From positions 1-10,192 of the forward strand of contig CAYONQ010000087.1 of NCBI GenBank assembly GCA_964405375.1: a DNA stretch of 10,192 nt, read 5' to 3'. Numbering within the stretch: the stretch's first letter is position 1; the number at the start of each line of letters is the position of its first letter. The position numbers and the translations under genes are program-made. This document shows positions 1 through 6,356 of the stretch, in pieces. The notes under the pieces are model-generated. The model saw nothing but the letters and a program-made list of their open reading frames with translations. It was not told where the DNA came from and searched no databases. Source of the stretch: CAYONQ01 sp964405375 (GTDB lineage Bacteria > Planctomycetota > Phycisphaerae > Sedimentisphaerales > Anaerobacaceae).

Positions 1-24
1 TTTTTGTTTGATAATTGCTACCAT
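1..24 (-). CDS. Possible 5' end of a divergent gene, cut by the window edge
   Basis: On the minus strand an ATG at position 24 opens a frame reading MVAIIKQK to the edge. It is preceded by GAGGG (plus-strand positions 31-35) at six bases, a near-ideal Shine-Dalgarno spacing. If real, the gene is divergent from the LolA-like gene at 81, and the 56 bases between them would have to hold both promoters. Only eight codons are visible, so no function can be given; the call rests on the ribosome-binding site alone. Confidence 0.35.
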
Positions 25-80
25 CAAAATCCCTCTAATCGGTCAGTTTGAGTTACTAATAAAATAGAAAGGATAAGAAA

Positions 81-1058
81 ATGACTGAAAAACTGCGTTC
101 CAGTCTTGCTTTTTTGGTACTATTACTGCCGTTTCAGTTGTGCGCAAAAGCGACGGCAGTTACTATCGATGAGCTTGCCGGTATCTGTGAGAAGATGGAA
201 TCTGCGATAACCGACATCTCGTTCCAGTTCGAGTGGTATGTTATGCCGGCGCCGACCATAGAACAACTCGCTCAGGAAGTAAACATGCCCCCCCGCTACG
301 TGCGTGTAGCCAAGGACGGCACTTACAACTTCAAAGTTGCTGCTAAGGTCTCCGGTGCCGGCCTGCACGACCCCAATATCCCTCTTTTCGAGTATCTTTA
401 CGTTGAAGATACATCCCTGTCGCTAAACTACCTCGGTGTGGTTCACGAAGGCGTCCTTAAACAATCCTATGATGGCAACGCCTTGCAATTCCTTACAATA
501 GCCAAAAAACCCAAAGCATCCAGCTCCGCCTCCATCTACAAGGACAGAGGGACGTTTAATATCGGCCCATCCCCCTTAGATTATATGCTGTTGTCGTTCA
601 GACAAAAAGGGTACCATACCCTCCTGTCCACTTTCCTGCGAGAGCACAAATCCCATATTCGCCTGGACGATACGGTTGAGCAAATCAACGGATTCAACGC
701 CATACGTCTGGACTTCTTGATAGAAGACACCGACCAACCATATATGCAGGTATATCTTTCACCCGACTACGGCTACGCACCAGTAAGATACAAGCATACA
801 ATCAATATCAATAAAGGCAACTTTCTGACCTTCGATGTGCACTCACTGCAGAAGGTGGCCGAAGGGCTGTGGTTTCCCACCAGCGGGATGAACCATTCCA
901 CTGATGAGGACGAAGTGCAGGCCTTTCAGGTAATTGGCGATGTGGTAATTAATCAGGGTCTTACCGCCGGGGATTTTGACATAGAGTTTCCCGTTGGAAC
1001 CGGAGTGGACGACGAGATTCAAGGCCGAGAGTACATTGTCAAAGCCCCCGAGCAGTAA
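81..1058 (+). CDS. Secreted LolA/LolB-like (DUF2092-type) envelope protein
   Basis: A 325-residue protein with a Sec signal peptide: basic start (TEKLR), hydrophobic core at about residues 7-20, and probable cleavage near CAKA-TA at 22-26. The cysteine at 21 is not in a lipobox (QLC), so a soluble periplasmic form is more likely than a lipoprotein. The mature part has alternating beta-strand patterns. Its C-terminal half (about 190-325) includes INGFNAIRLDF, then LSPDYGYAPVRYKH (227-240), and ends in FPVGTGVDD, a tail style I know from planctomycete LolA-like or outer-membrane-lipoprotein-sorting-like proteins. Known LolA proteins carry lipoproteins across the periplasm; whether this divergent, longer relative does so is unknown. 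The start at 81 is supported by AAAGGA at 68-73. The gene is followed by a 341-nt spacer and appears monocistronic. A secreted beta-sheet protein is fairly sure; the family name is tentative. Confidence 0.65.
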   Translation: MTEKLRSSLAFLVLLLPFQLCAKATAVTIDELAGICEKMESAITDISFQFEWYVMPAPTIEQLAQEVNMPPRYVRVAKDGTYNFKVAAKVSGAGLHDPNIPLFEYLYVEDTSLSLNYLGVVHEGVLKQSYDGNALQFLTIAKKPKASSSASIYKDRGTFNIGPSPLDYMLLSFRQKGYHTLLSTFLREHKSHIRLDDTVEQINGFNAIRLDFLIEDTDQPYMQVYLSPDYGYAPVRYKHTININKGNFLTFDVHSLQKVAEGLWFPTSGMNHSTDEDEVQAFQVIGDVVINQGLTAGDFDIEFPVGTGVDDEIQGREYIVKAPEQ

Positions 1059-1301
1059 TTCCAGCAGTAGTTACAAGAGGTGAGAAACAGCAAATCGTTA
1101 CGAGGCCTGATGGGGGGTGGATTGGCCTTTACTTTTATATTCTTTCAGGGATTTCAGCCAATCCGTATAATATCCTTTGGCGGGCCGGCAGAGATAGATG
1201 CAAAGGTGTAGCCGGGAAAATCTATCAAAAAATGCCATTCTAAGGCCCAGCCGAAGAATCTTGTTTTGAATTTTTATATTTTGAAAATTTGATATTGTTT
1301 C

Positions 1302-1319
1302 CACCGTTAGCACCGTTAG
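1302..1319. repeat. 9-bp perfect tandem duplication
   Basis: CACCGTTAG occurs twice head to tail (1302-1310 and 1311-1319) in the spacer before the M48 protease gene. No function is evident. Apart from this repeat, the palindrome block at 1323-1378 and AT-rich sequence around 1261-1300 that may contain promoter-like hexamers, I see nothing in the 1059-1399 spacer. Confidence 0.7.
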
Positions 1320-1322
1320 GCG

Positions 1323-1378
1323 TCCTCCGTAGGGAGTCCCTATGACTGTGGAGTGTCCTGCGGAGGATTTCGAAATCC
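1323..1378. repeat. Palindrome-rich block upstream of the M48 protease gene
   Basis: Three symmetrical elements sit within 56 bases. TCCTCCG (1323-1329) pairs with CGGAGGA (1361-1367). Inside that arm pair lies the 13-base palindrome TAGGGAGTCCCTA (1330-1342). The right arm runs into the perfect 14-base palindrome GGATTTCGAAATCC (1365-1378). The whole can fold as a branched hairpin ending only a few bases before a TATAAT hexamer and 22 bases before the start codon. It could be a regulatory structure or a copy of an interspersed repeat; the sequence alone does not decide. Confidence 0.6.
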
Positions 1379-1383
1379 GGGAT

Positions 1384-1389
1384 TATAAT
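1384..1389 (+). promoter_or_regulatory. Perfect -10 hexamer just before the M48 start
   Basis: TATAAT lies 10 bases before the ATG at 1400. With normal spacing transcription would begin near 1396, giving a nearly leaderless message, or a 16-base leader to the internal ATG at 1412. No convincing -35 hexamer is found 16-18 bases upstream, where the palindromes lie, so it would need an activator, or the match may be chance. Confidence 0.3.
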
Positions 1390-1399
1390 AGAGACAGCG

Positions 1400-2218
1400 A
1401 TGTTTAATGATATGTATAAAAAGTTTGTCCTGCTGACATTATACCTGTCTCTTTGCCTCTGTGTCGGCTGTGCAATCAATCCGATAACCGGCGAAGAGGA
1501 GCTTATGTTCTTCCCCGCCGGGCAGGATATTGCAATAGGCGAGAAATATGCCCCTGAAGTTGAGAAACAGTTAGGCGGCAGAATCGATAATCCACAGTTG
1601 CAGAACTACATTGATTACGTCGGCCAGCGGCTCGCCCGCGTCAGCCACAGGCGTGATTTTGAATACCACTTCACGGCGGTTGGGGATAAATCAATCAATG
1701 CGGTTGCCCTGCCGGGCGGCTACGTCTTTATTACCAAGGGGATGCTTGAGAAACTGGCGACCGAGGCGCAATTGGCGGCGATACTGGGCCACGAGATAGT
1801 TCACGTTGTCACCCGCGACAGCTTAAACGTGATGAGCAACGAGATTGGGATAGGCATTTTACTTTCCGCCGTAATTTCCGAGCATACGCCTGAGGGTGCC
1901 TTGGTGGCGGCGGATTTGGCGCATCAGATTTTGGGCCTTAGCTATAGCAGGAAAGACGAGCGGCAGGCCGATTTGGGCGGTCTGGATTATATGGTGCGGG
2001 CCGGCTATAATCCCTACGGAATGGTTGAAATTATGCAGATGCTCCAGAGCCAGCAAAAAGACAGGCCGATTGAGTTCTTCTCCACTCACCCTTCGCCGCA
2101 GAACCGCATAGAATATATCACCTACGAGATTCAAACAAAGTACTATGGCCTTGCAGGCCTGAAAATCGGCAAAGAGGATTATCACAGGGCGGTGCTCGAG
2201 CAGTTAAACAATAATTAA
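1400..2218 (+). CDS. M48 family zinc metalloprotease, predicted lipoprotein (BepA/LoiP-like)
   Basis: A 272-residue gluzincin expected to degrade misfolded envelope proteins. The zinc site is clear: HEIVH (H131, E132 catalytic, H135) and, downstream, SRKDERQAD, whose E187 is the usual third ligand and D191 the conserved aspartate. Other M48 signatures are GGYVFITKGML (106-116) and FFSTHPSPQNRI (226-237). The N-terminus has YKKF, a hydrophobic run (9-21), then CVGC followed by AINPITGEEE. C24 is the likely lipidated residue, though the -3 position (C) is not ideal for a lipobox. The protein lacks the C-terminal TPR part of BepA and is nearer the short LoiP type in length. No good Shine-Dalgarno sequence precedes 1400; the in-frame ATG at 1412 (MYKKFV) gives an equally good signal peptide and may be the true start. 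Substrates are unknown. Confidence 0.9.
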   Translation: MFNDMYKKFVLLTLYLSLCLCVGCAINPITGEEELMFFPAGQDIAIGEKYAPEVEKQLGGRIDNPQLQNYIDYVGQRLARVSHRRDFEYHFTAVGDKSINAVALPGGYVFITKGMLEKLATEAQLAAILGHEIVHVVTRDSLNVMSNEIGIGILLSAVISEHTPEGALVAADLAHQILGLSYSRKDERQADLGGLDYMVRAGYNPYGMVEIMQMLQSQQKDRPIEFFSTHPSPQNRIEYITYEIQTKYYGLAGLKIGKEDYHRAVLEQLNNN

Positions 2219-2277
2219 AACTCACCAATCGTAGATTGCAAATAATCACAGTATGCCGATAGTATCCCCCATGCAAA

Positions 2278-2307
2278 GAAGCCCACCCTTCATAAAGGAT
2301 GGGCTTC
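2278..2307 (-). terminator. Hairpin terminator between convergent genes
   Basis: GAAGCCCA at 2278 pairs with TGGGCTTC ending at 2307, extending through CCTT/AAGG around a CATA loop. The single interruption is a C-A mismatch in + strand RNA but a G-U wobble in minus strand RNA, so the hairpin is best for the minus strand, where TTC-TTTGC follows as a weak U-tract. It lies 60 bases after the M48 stop and 126 bases after the zinc-ribbon stop, so it could serve both convergent genes. Confidence 0.6.
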
Positions 2308-2432
2308 GTAAAGTTGATTATCCGTATCGTGCTTATACTAAAAACGGCACAAGGACGGCATCTGCACTTTGCGATTAACCATAGAGCCCCTGTAGGCGAT
2401 TCATCAGTTTATTTGGGTGCTTGTGCCAGCCG

Positions 2433-2855
2433 TTATTTGCCTTGTTGACGAGCTTCTCGGGCCGCCTTTCTCTTTTCTTCTATTGCGCTATAGCCGCACT
2501 CGGTGCATCTGTCGGGCAGGTCACCAGCGACTGCCTCGTAAAAGAACACCACCCCGCACTTCTCGCATTTTTCAGCTCTGTAAACGCTTTCCTCTCCGCA
2601 CTTCTCGCAGACCATCGGCGGTCTTACTAATCCTACCTGGTGTTCTTGTACATACTCGAAATAGTCTCTTTTATCTATTTGATATTCGGCCCCGCAATCG
2701 GGGTTACCGCACTTGACCCACATTAACTCGCCGCGTTCAATGGTTTCGATGCCGCCGCCGCTTCCGGAGCTGCTCACATAGGTTATTACACCTGCAGCAG
2801 CTATGCATGCGATGATAACGGCAATCATAACTGATTTTTTCTTACCTTCTTCCAT
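2433..2855 (-). CDS. Membrane-anchored double zinc-ribbon protein
   Basis: A 140-residue protein of unknown function. A short basic start (MEEGKKKS) leads into one membrane helix (about residues 9-27), a Ser/Gly linker (28-35), then a cysteine-rich domain. The cysteines form four pairs: C49/C54 (CGNPDC), C83/C86 (CEKC), C97/C100 (CEKC) and C117/C120 (CTEC). They probably make two zinc ribbons, C49/C54 with C83/C86 and C97/C100 with C117/C120. The C-terminus is a charged Lys/Arg/Glu helix. Positive charges before the helix would normally keep the N-terminus in the cytoplasm and place the ribbons outside, an unusual location for zinc-thiolate sites. The start at 2855 is chosen over an ATG ten codons upstream because GGAGGT (2862-2867) lies six bases before it. 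It has its own promoter-like sequence and is not obviously in an operon with the oxidoreductase-like gene that ends at 2951. Confidence 0.75.
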   Translation of the reverse strand: MEEGKKKSVMIAVIIACIAAAGVITYVSSSGSGGGIETIERGELMWVKCGNPDCGAEYQIDKRDYFEYVQEHQVGLVRPPMVCEKCGEESVYRAEKCEKCGVVFFYEAVAGDLPDRCTECGYSAIEEKRKAAREARQQGK

Positions 2856-2908
2856 ATCAAGACCTCCAAATAATTCTAAAAACACTGTAGTTGGCGATTT
2901 ACACTAAT

Positions 2909-2937
2909 AAATTATTACTTATAGCGTTATTTGTCAA
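2909..2937 (-). promoter_or_regulatory. Probable sigma70-type promoter of the zinc-ribbon gene
   Basis: On the minus strand a perfect TTGACA (plus positions 2932-2937) is followed by either AATAAT at 15 bases (2911-2916, five of six consensus bases) or TAATTT at 17 bases (2909-2914). It lies 54-82 bases upstream of the start codon, in the spacer after the Gfo/Idh/MocA-like gene. Confidence 0.45.
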
Positions 2938-2950
2938 ATGCTTATTTTTT

Positions 2951-4021
2951 TTATTTATTGTGTCCTGACCGGGTATTTACCGGTTTGGCGGCGTGCTGAG
3001 GCGCCAGTTGCAGGATTTTGCCTGGTTCTTCCGGAAAGCCGGTGCGGGCCGAAAGATAGGCCGATTCAATAACCGCCATATTCTTCAGATTCTCACTGCC
3101 GCTGCTGCAGAGCTTGTTTTTATCGGGCAGTAATATACTTAAAGCGAAATTTTTCAAAAGCCCGTCCATCCATCCAGGCCAGCCATTATCGTATTCATAC
3201 TGCATCTGGACCTTTCCCAGGTGGTTGCTGATAATAAACCGGCTGTCGTCAACCGTCAGGATTTTATCTTTACCGTAGAGCGTTAGAGATTGCTGTTTTG
3301 GCCCAAAGGTTCTGCTCGCTATCAGATTACCAAGAAAAGTGTCGGTAAATTTCATCGTTACAACGGCGGTGTCTTCTGTCAGATAAAGTCGCTGCTGTCT
3401 GTCGCCGGCTGCGCTAGTATTTAACGAGTAAACCTGCTCTGGTGTGGCAAAGTTCCATGTTATCTGGTCGATTATCTCGTAGCAGTTTCGCAGCAACACT
3501 CCTCCGCCGGCCAGTTTTGGGTCGGTCTGCCAGGCGGGGTGCTGCTGACCGCCGACATTGCAGACGGCGTTTATTAGATATATTTGTTCGATACGGCCCT
3601 GCTGGAGGAACTCTCGAAAGGCGAGGAAGCTTTGGGCGAATCGGCTGGGATTTGCGACGGCAAACTTTATGTTTTCCTCGTCGGCTATATGCACAAGTCC
3701 TGCGGCTTCTTCAAAGTCTCTGGCCGGCGGGGCGAGCTTGAGTATGTTGAATTTCTTTTTCATTGCCGTTCGGATATGCTCGACGCAAGTGTATATAGCC
3801 GCAGCGACTAACAGACAATCGAGGTCGTTTTGAATTATAAGCTGGCGATAATCATCATAATGGGCGCATTTATATTCTGCGGCTGCTTTTTCGGCGAGCT
3901 TGGTGTCTTTGTCGGCGACGGCATGGATGTGGAAATGGTCGATTTCGGAGGCCGTTTTGAGCAGAAGCTGGCCGTTATCGTCAAGGCCCATTACGGCGGT
4001 TTTTAGTTTGCTCTCGCTCAT
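2951..4021 (-). CDS. Gfo/Idh/MocA-fold protein with a degenerate active site
   Basis: A 356-residue protein with the family layout: an N-terminal Rossmann-like half (about 5-125) and a C-terminal alpha/beta half with SRFAQSFLAFREFL (126-139), the HPAW segment (161-164), AGGGVLLRNCYEIIDQITW (171-189) and a final beta-sheet. Family members are NAD(P)-dependent sugar or polyol dehydrogenases. Here the usual GxGxxG nucleotide loop reads GLDDNG (12-17). The catalytic EKP is replaced by LAP (in LKLAPPARDFEEA). In the GGGxLxDxGxHxxD motif the Asp and His positions are R178 and E182. Loss of all three catalytic positions suggests a non-catalytic or repurposed protein. The frame is intact and of normal family length, so it is under selection rather than a decaying pseudogene. 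No strong Shine-Dalgarno sequence precedes the ATG at 4021. The fold is fairly sure; the function is unknown. Confidence 0.8.
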   Translation of the reverse strand: MSESKLKTAVMGLDDNGQLLLKTASEIDHFHIHAVADKDTKLAEKAAAEYKCAHYDDYRQLIIQNDLDCLLVAAAIYTCVEHIRTAMKKKFNILKLAPPARDFEEAAGLVHIADEENIKFAVANPSRFAQSFLAFREFLQQGRIEQIYLINAVCNVGGQQHPAWQTDPKLAGGGVLLRNCYEIIDQITWNFATPEQVYSLNTSAAGDRQQRLYLTEDTAVVTMKFTDTFLGNLIASRTFGPKQQSLTLYGKDKILTVDDSRFIISNHLGKVQMQYEYDNGWPGWMDGLLKNFALSILLPDKNKLCSSGSENLKNMAVIESAYLSARTGFPEEPGKILQLAPQHAAKPVNTRSGHNK

Positions 4022-4073
4022 ACGGACGTATTACCATTAATAAGATGCGCAAAGGCGGCTTACTGTTCCTGTA

Positions 4074-4101
4074 ATTCTACAAATTTCTCGCTGAAAGTGA
4101 A
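4074..4101 (-). promoter_or_regulatory. Candidate promoter of the Gfo/Idh/MocA-like gene
   Basis: Minus-strand TTCACT (plus 4096-4101, four of six consensus bases) and TAGAAT (plus 4074-4079, five of six) are 16 bases apart and 53 bases upstream of the start codon. The match is modest. Confidence 0.3.
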
Positions 4102-4238
4102 CTGTTAAAAACGTTTGTGTCAGGTGGTGAAGGGGATAATCAATCAGGAATGTGTAGTTAAAAGCAAAGGTTGAGATTTAAAACTGAAAATATCTGGAAT
4201 TTTTAAAAAACACCGGTTTTTAGGGTTTATTTAAAAGT

Positions 4239-4296
4239 GGGATGTGGGTTTTTGGGTTAAAAATGAGGGTTGGTGGGTCAAGTTGGGTGGTTTGGG
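4239..4296 (+). other. G-rich strand with a canonical G-quadruplex motif
   Basis: From 4267 to 4296 four GGG runs (4267-4269, 4275-4277, 4285-4287, 4294-4296) are separated by loops of 5, 7 and 6 bases, which meets the standard G3+N1-7 pattern. Three more GGG runs precede it (4239-4241, 4246-4248, 4254-4256). The plus strand here is almost devoid of C. It lies in the long spacer 4022-4715, immediately left of the phased A-tract array. Confidence 0.65.
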
Positions 4297-4310
4297 TAAG
4301 ATAAGCAGGG

Positions 4311-4427
4311 AAAAAATGGAGAAAAATGGAGAAAAATGGAGAAAAATGAAGAAAAATAGAGAAAAATAGAGAAAAATAGAGAAATTTTGCGAAAAATTGC
4401 AAAAAAATGAGAAAAAAAGAAAAAAAA
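4311..4427. repeat. 10-bp tandem repeat of phased A-tracts (predicted curved DNA)
   Basis: Seven consecutive decamers of the form GAAAAATRGA fill 4311-4380: the first starts with A, three end in TGGA, one in TGAA and three in TAGA. They are followed by degenerate decamers that keep the purine and A-tract phase to 4427. A run of about five A residues therefore recurs every 10 bp on the same strand for more than 100 bp. A-tracts in phase with the helix give strong intrinsic curvature. The opposite strand can be read as a Phe-rich ORF (4220-4402), which is a by-product of the repeat. Confidence 0.9.
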
Positions 4428-4455
4428 CAGCGTTTAGCGGACAGCGTATAGCGGG
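4428..4455. repeat. Degenerate 14-bp tandem pair
   Basis: CAGCGTTTAGCGGA (4428-4441) and CAGCGTATAGCGGG (4442-4455) match at 12 of 14 positions and follow the A-tract array directly. A small hairpin CGCC-GAA-GGCG lies just after (4461-4471), and a further duplication GTGAATA x2 occurs at 4573-4586. The rest of the 4022-4715 spacer shows nothing I can identify. Confidence 0.55.
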
Positions 4456-4715
4456 TAGTTCGCCGAAGGCGGAGCTTCGATATTTGGTTGAAAGAAATTG
4501 TGGATTTGGTGTAAATTTGGTAGAAATAGCTGGTTCAACTTTTGAGGGGTCGGCAACTGGGGCGGCGAATTCGTGAATAGTGAATAGTATTTAGCTGAAA
4601 GAATTTGCAGGTTTGGGTAGGGTATGGTTTGAAAATCTGCGGTGTTTGTCGCTTCGGTTTGACAGCCTGCTTGTAATTTGTTGCTTTAACAAGACTAAGG
4701 TTGGGAGGTGAACTT

Positions 4716-5399
4716 ATGAGTCAGACCGCATCAGTTAGTATTAAGCCACCTGGTAATGGCGAAATTTGGGTCCCCTGCGGGAAATGTGATAGAGTCACTT
4801 GTCACAAAGTACTTACTGTGGTTGAGTCCAACGATCAGAGTCCGGATGGCGACATTTATGTTCAGGATAACTACATGACCGTACAGTGTCAAGGGTGTAA
4901 GACTTTAAGCTTCTGTCATGAATCATGGTGCTCCGAGAATGTTGATTATGATCCCAAAACAGGAGACATGGTAGAAGTTCCCATTCGTAAGGTTTATCCG
5001 AGCAGAATCGCTGGTAGACCTGAAATGGAAAAGGTTTACCTATGTCCCCAAGGAGTGTATCAAATTTATAAAGAGACACACGCAGCGTTGTGCAACAAAC
5101 TACCTATTCTTGTGGGTATTGGCATTCGGGCCATAGTTGAAGCAGTGTGTAAAGAAGAGACCGCAGAAGGAAGCAGCTTAGAGAAGAGAATCGAAAGCTT
5201 GAATTCGATGGGGCTTATTACGGCTGATGGTACAAAGATCCTTCATAACCTGCGTTTCATGGGCAACGAGGCCGCGCATACAGTTAAAGCTCATACTGAA
5301 GCTGAACTTGATACGGCATTTATCGTTATCGAACATCTCTTGAAAGGTGTTTACATCATTCCGAAGAAGGCTGGCAATCTACCCCAAAGTAAGAAGTAA
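4716..5399 (+). CDS. Zinc-ribbon and DUF4145 domain protein
   Basis: A 227-residue soluble protein. The N-terminal third has a zinc-ribbon pattern, CGKC (C21, C24) and CQGC (C58, C61), with extra Cys at 29, 67 and 72. The C-terminal half has the DUF4145 signature: GIRAIVEAVCKEE (136-148), a helix LEKRIESLNSMGLI (155-168), and LRFMGNEAAH (179-188), then a final helix ending at LLKG. DUF4145 is, as I recall, placed with the HEPN-like helical folds and is often met near or fused to restriction-modification genes. The R180...H188 pair has seven residues between, slightly more than the RX4-6H of active HEPN RNases, so RNase activity is not assured. The start at 4716 is chosen over an upstream in-frame TTG (4701) because GGGAGGTG (4703-4710) precedes it by five bases. 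A perfect TTGACA at 4659-4664 has no good -10 partner. The gene converges with the restriction-modification operon and ends 117 bases from it. Confidence 0.8.
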   Translation: MSQTASVSIKPPGNGEIWVPCGKCDRVTCHKVLTVVESNDQSPDGDIYVQDNYMTVQCQGCKTLSFCHESWCSENVDYDPKTGDMVEVPIRKVYPSRIAGRPEMEKVYLCPQGVYQIYKETHAALCNKLPILVGIGIRAIVEAVCKEETAEGSSLEKRIESLNSMGLITADGTKILHNLRFMGNEAAHTVKAHTEAELDTAFIVIEHLLKGVYIIPKKAGNLPQSKK

Positions 5400-5516
5400 G
5401 CTGTCATTGCAAAGAACCGGCAGAAAGAATTATGGATAGTGGGGTGTGTTGAAAAAGTCGATTGAGTCTGCAAAAATAGGTGGGTGTGTAGTTTCGCTGT
5501 CTTTAACTTTCGAAGG

Positions 5517-6347
5517 TTATAGTTGAACCGCTTTCTCTTCTGGCGGCTCAATCCCTAGAAATTCCCTGTATATCCTGTCTCTGTATTTTTTACCGATTTC
5601 GTTGACTGCTTCAATGAACGACTGGTAGGTACCCAGCCCGCCGATCTTTTCCCAAAATTCATCCCCTATAAGAACAACCTTATCCTCTTTCATATTAAAC
5701 CAACGCGATGGGAAGCTCCAATCGTAATCTTTCCTGCGGCCATAGGGATTGTACGGTAAAGCGTAATAAGCTCCATCTACTTGTAATGGTTCCATACTGT
5801 AAAGCTTTAATAATTTCTCCTTACTAACTTTTGTTTGATCACTATTGGGGAGAGGAGCTTTAAGCTCAAAAGCATATTTTTTCTTGTTCTTTTTGTCCTC
5901 TGCGTAAACATCACAAATCACAGTTACAGGAATGTCCTGACCCTTACCATCCAAAATATATGCTAATTCAGTCTTCCAATCCGGCTTTACCTTCTTTTTT
6001 CCTTTCTTGCCATGTTCTAACATGTTAAGAATTTCCGTAATACGCCTCAGCCGCTCAGATTTAACTTTTCCTTGGATTGTGTAGCTTTGAACCCCATACC
6101 CCAGACCTTCATTAGCAGCTACTATGGCCAGCTTCTCCCATGCACTACCAAATGGGGTTACAAACCTTCTTTCAAAGTGAGAACCTTTAAATATCTCGTC
6201 TGGCACAAGTGCAGCATAAAGAGGTTTTTTGGCGTGATGCGTCTCTTTTATGAAGGGGTCTGTTATAAGAACCTTCTCCATGACCCTGTCCATCATCATT
6301 TTGATGACAGATTGGATCGCTGCCTTCATCTTTTTGCCATTAGCCAT
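5517..6347 (-). CDS. Type II restriction endonuclease, TdeIII-like family
   Basis: A protein of 276 residues from ATG 6347. It resembles the TdeIII/MjaII-type endonucleases, some of which are reported to recognise GGNCC (from memory, so specificity here is unproven). Numbered from a TTG two codons upstream, signatures are LVPDEIFKGSHFERRFVTPFG (49-69), a PD-(D/E)xK-like core with D148 (ICDVY) and E163-L-K165 (AFELKAPLPN), YALPYNPYG (197-205), YDWSFPSRWFNM (210-221) and LIGDEFWEKIGGLGTYQSF (228-246). These cover the length expected for the family, and no catalytic residue appears to be missing. The start at 6347 is preferred because GAGGA overlaps the upstream methyltransferase stop (TGAGGA), seven bases before the ATG; the TTG at 6353 abuts that site and cannot use it. 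Expression is probably translationally coupled to the methyltransferase. The DNA is visibly richer in A and T than the M48 or oxidoreductase genes, which suggests horizontal acquisition. Confidence 0.85.
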   Translation of the reverse strand: MANGKKMKAAIQSVIKMMMDRVMEKVLITDPFIKETHHAKKPLYAALVPDEIFKGSHFERRFVTPFGSAWEKLAIVAANEGLGYGVQSYTIQGKVKSERLRRITEILNMLEHGKKGKKKVKPDWKTELAYILDGKGQDIPVTVICDVYAEDKKNKKKYAFELKAPLPNSDQTKVSKEKLLKLYSMEPLQVDGAYYALPYNPYGRRKDYDWSFPSRWFNMKEDKVVLIGDEFWEKIGGLGTYQSFIEAVNEIGKKYRDRIYREFLGIEPPEEKAVQL

Positions 6348-6356
6348 TTTCAATCC

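Noticed and set aside
1240..1479. A minus-strand ORF overlapping the spacer and the M48 start
   Set aside because: It covers the palindrome block and the signal-peptide region of a well-supported gene, and shows no domain.
2417..2716. Plus-strand ORFs opposite the zinc-ribbon gene
   Set aside because: The minus-strand frame has a good Shine-Dalgarno sequence, a membrane helix and four cysteine pairs; the plus-strand frames are its shadows.
4220..4402. A 60-codon minus-strand ORF rich in Phe and Ser that could look like a membrane protein
   Set aside because: It is the reverse translation of the 10-bp A-tract repeat, and its hydrophobicity comes from T-rich codons.
4659..4687. Promoter for the DUF4145 gene based on a perfect TTGACA at 4659-4664
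   Set aside because: No hexamer at 15-19 bases matches the -10 consensus at more than two or three positions.
5504..5519. TAACTTTCGAAGGTTA near-palindrome at the end of the endonuclease gene, considered as a terminator
   Set aside because: It overlaps the stop codon, is short and AT-rich with one wobble pair, and has no U-tract on either strand.
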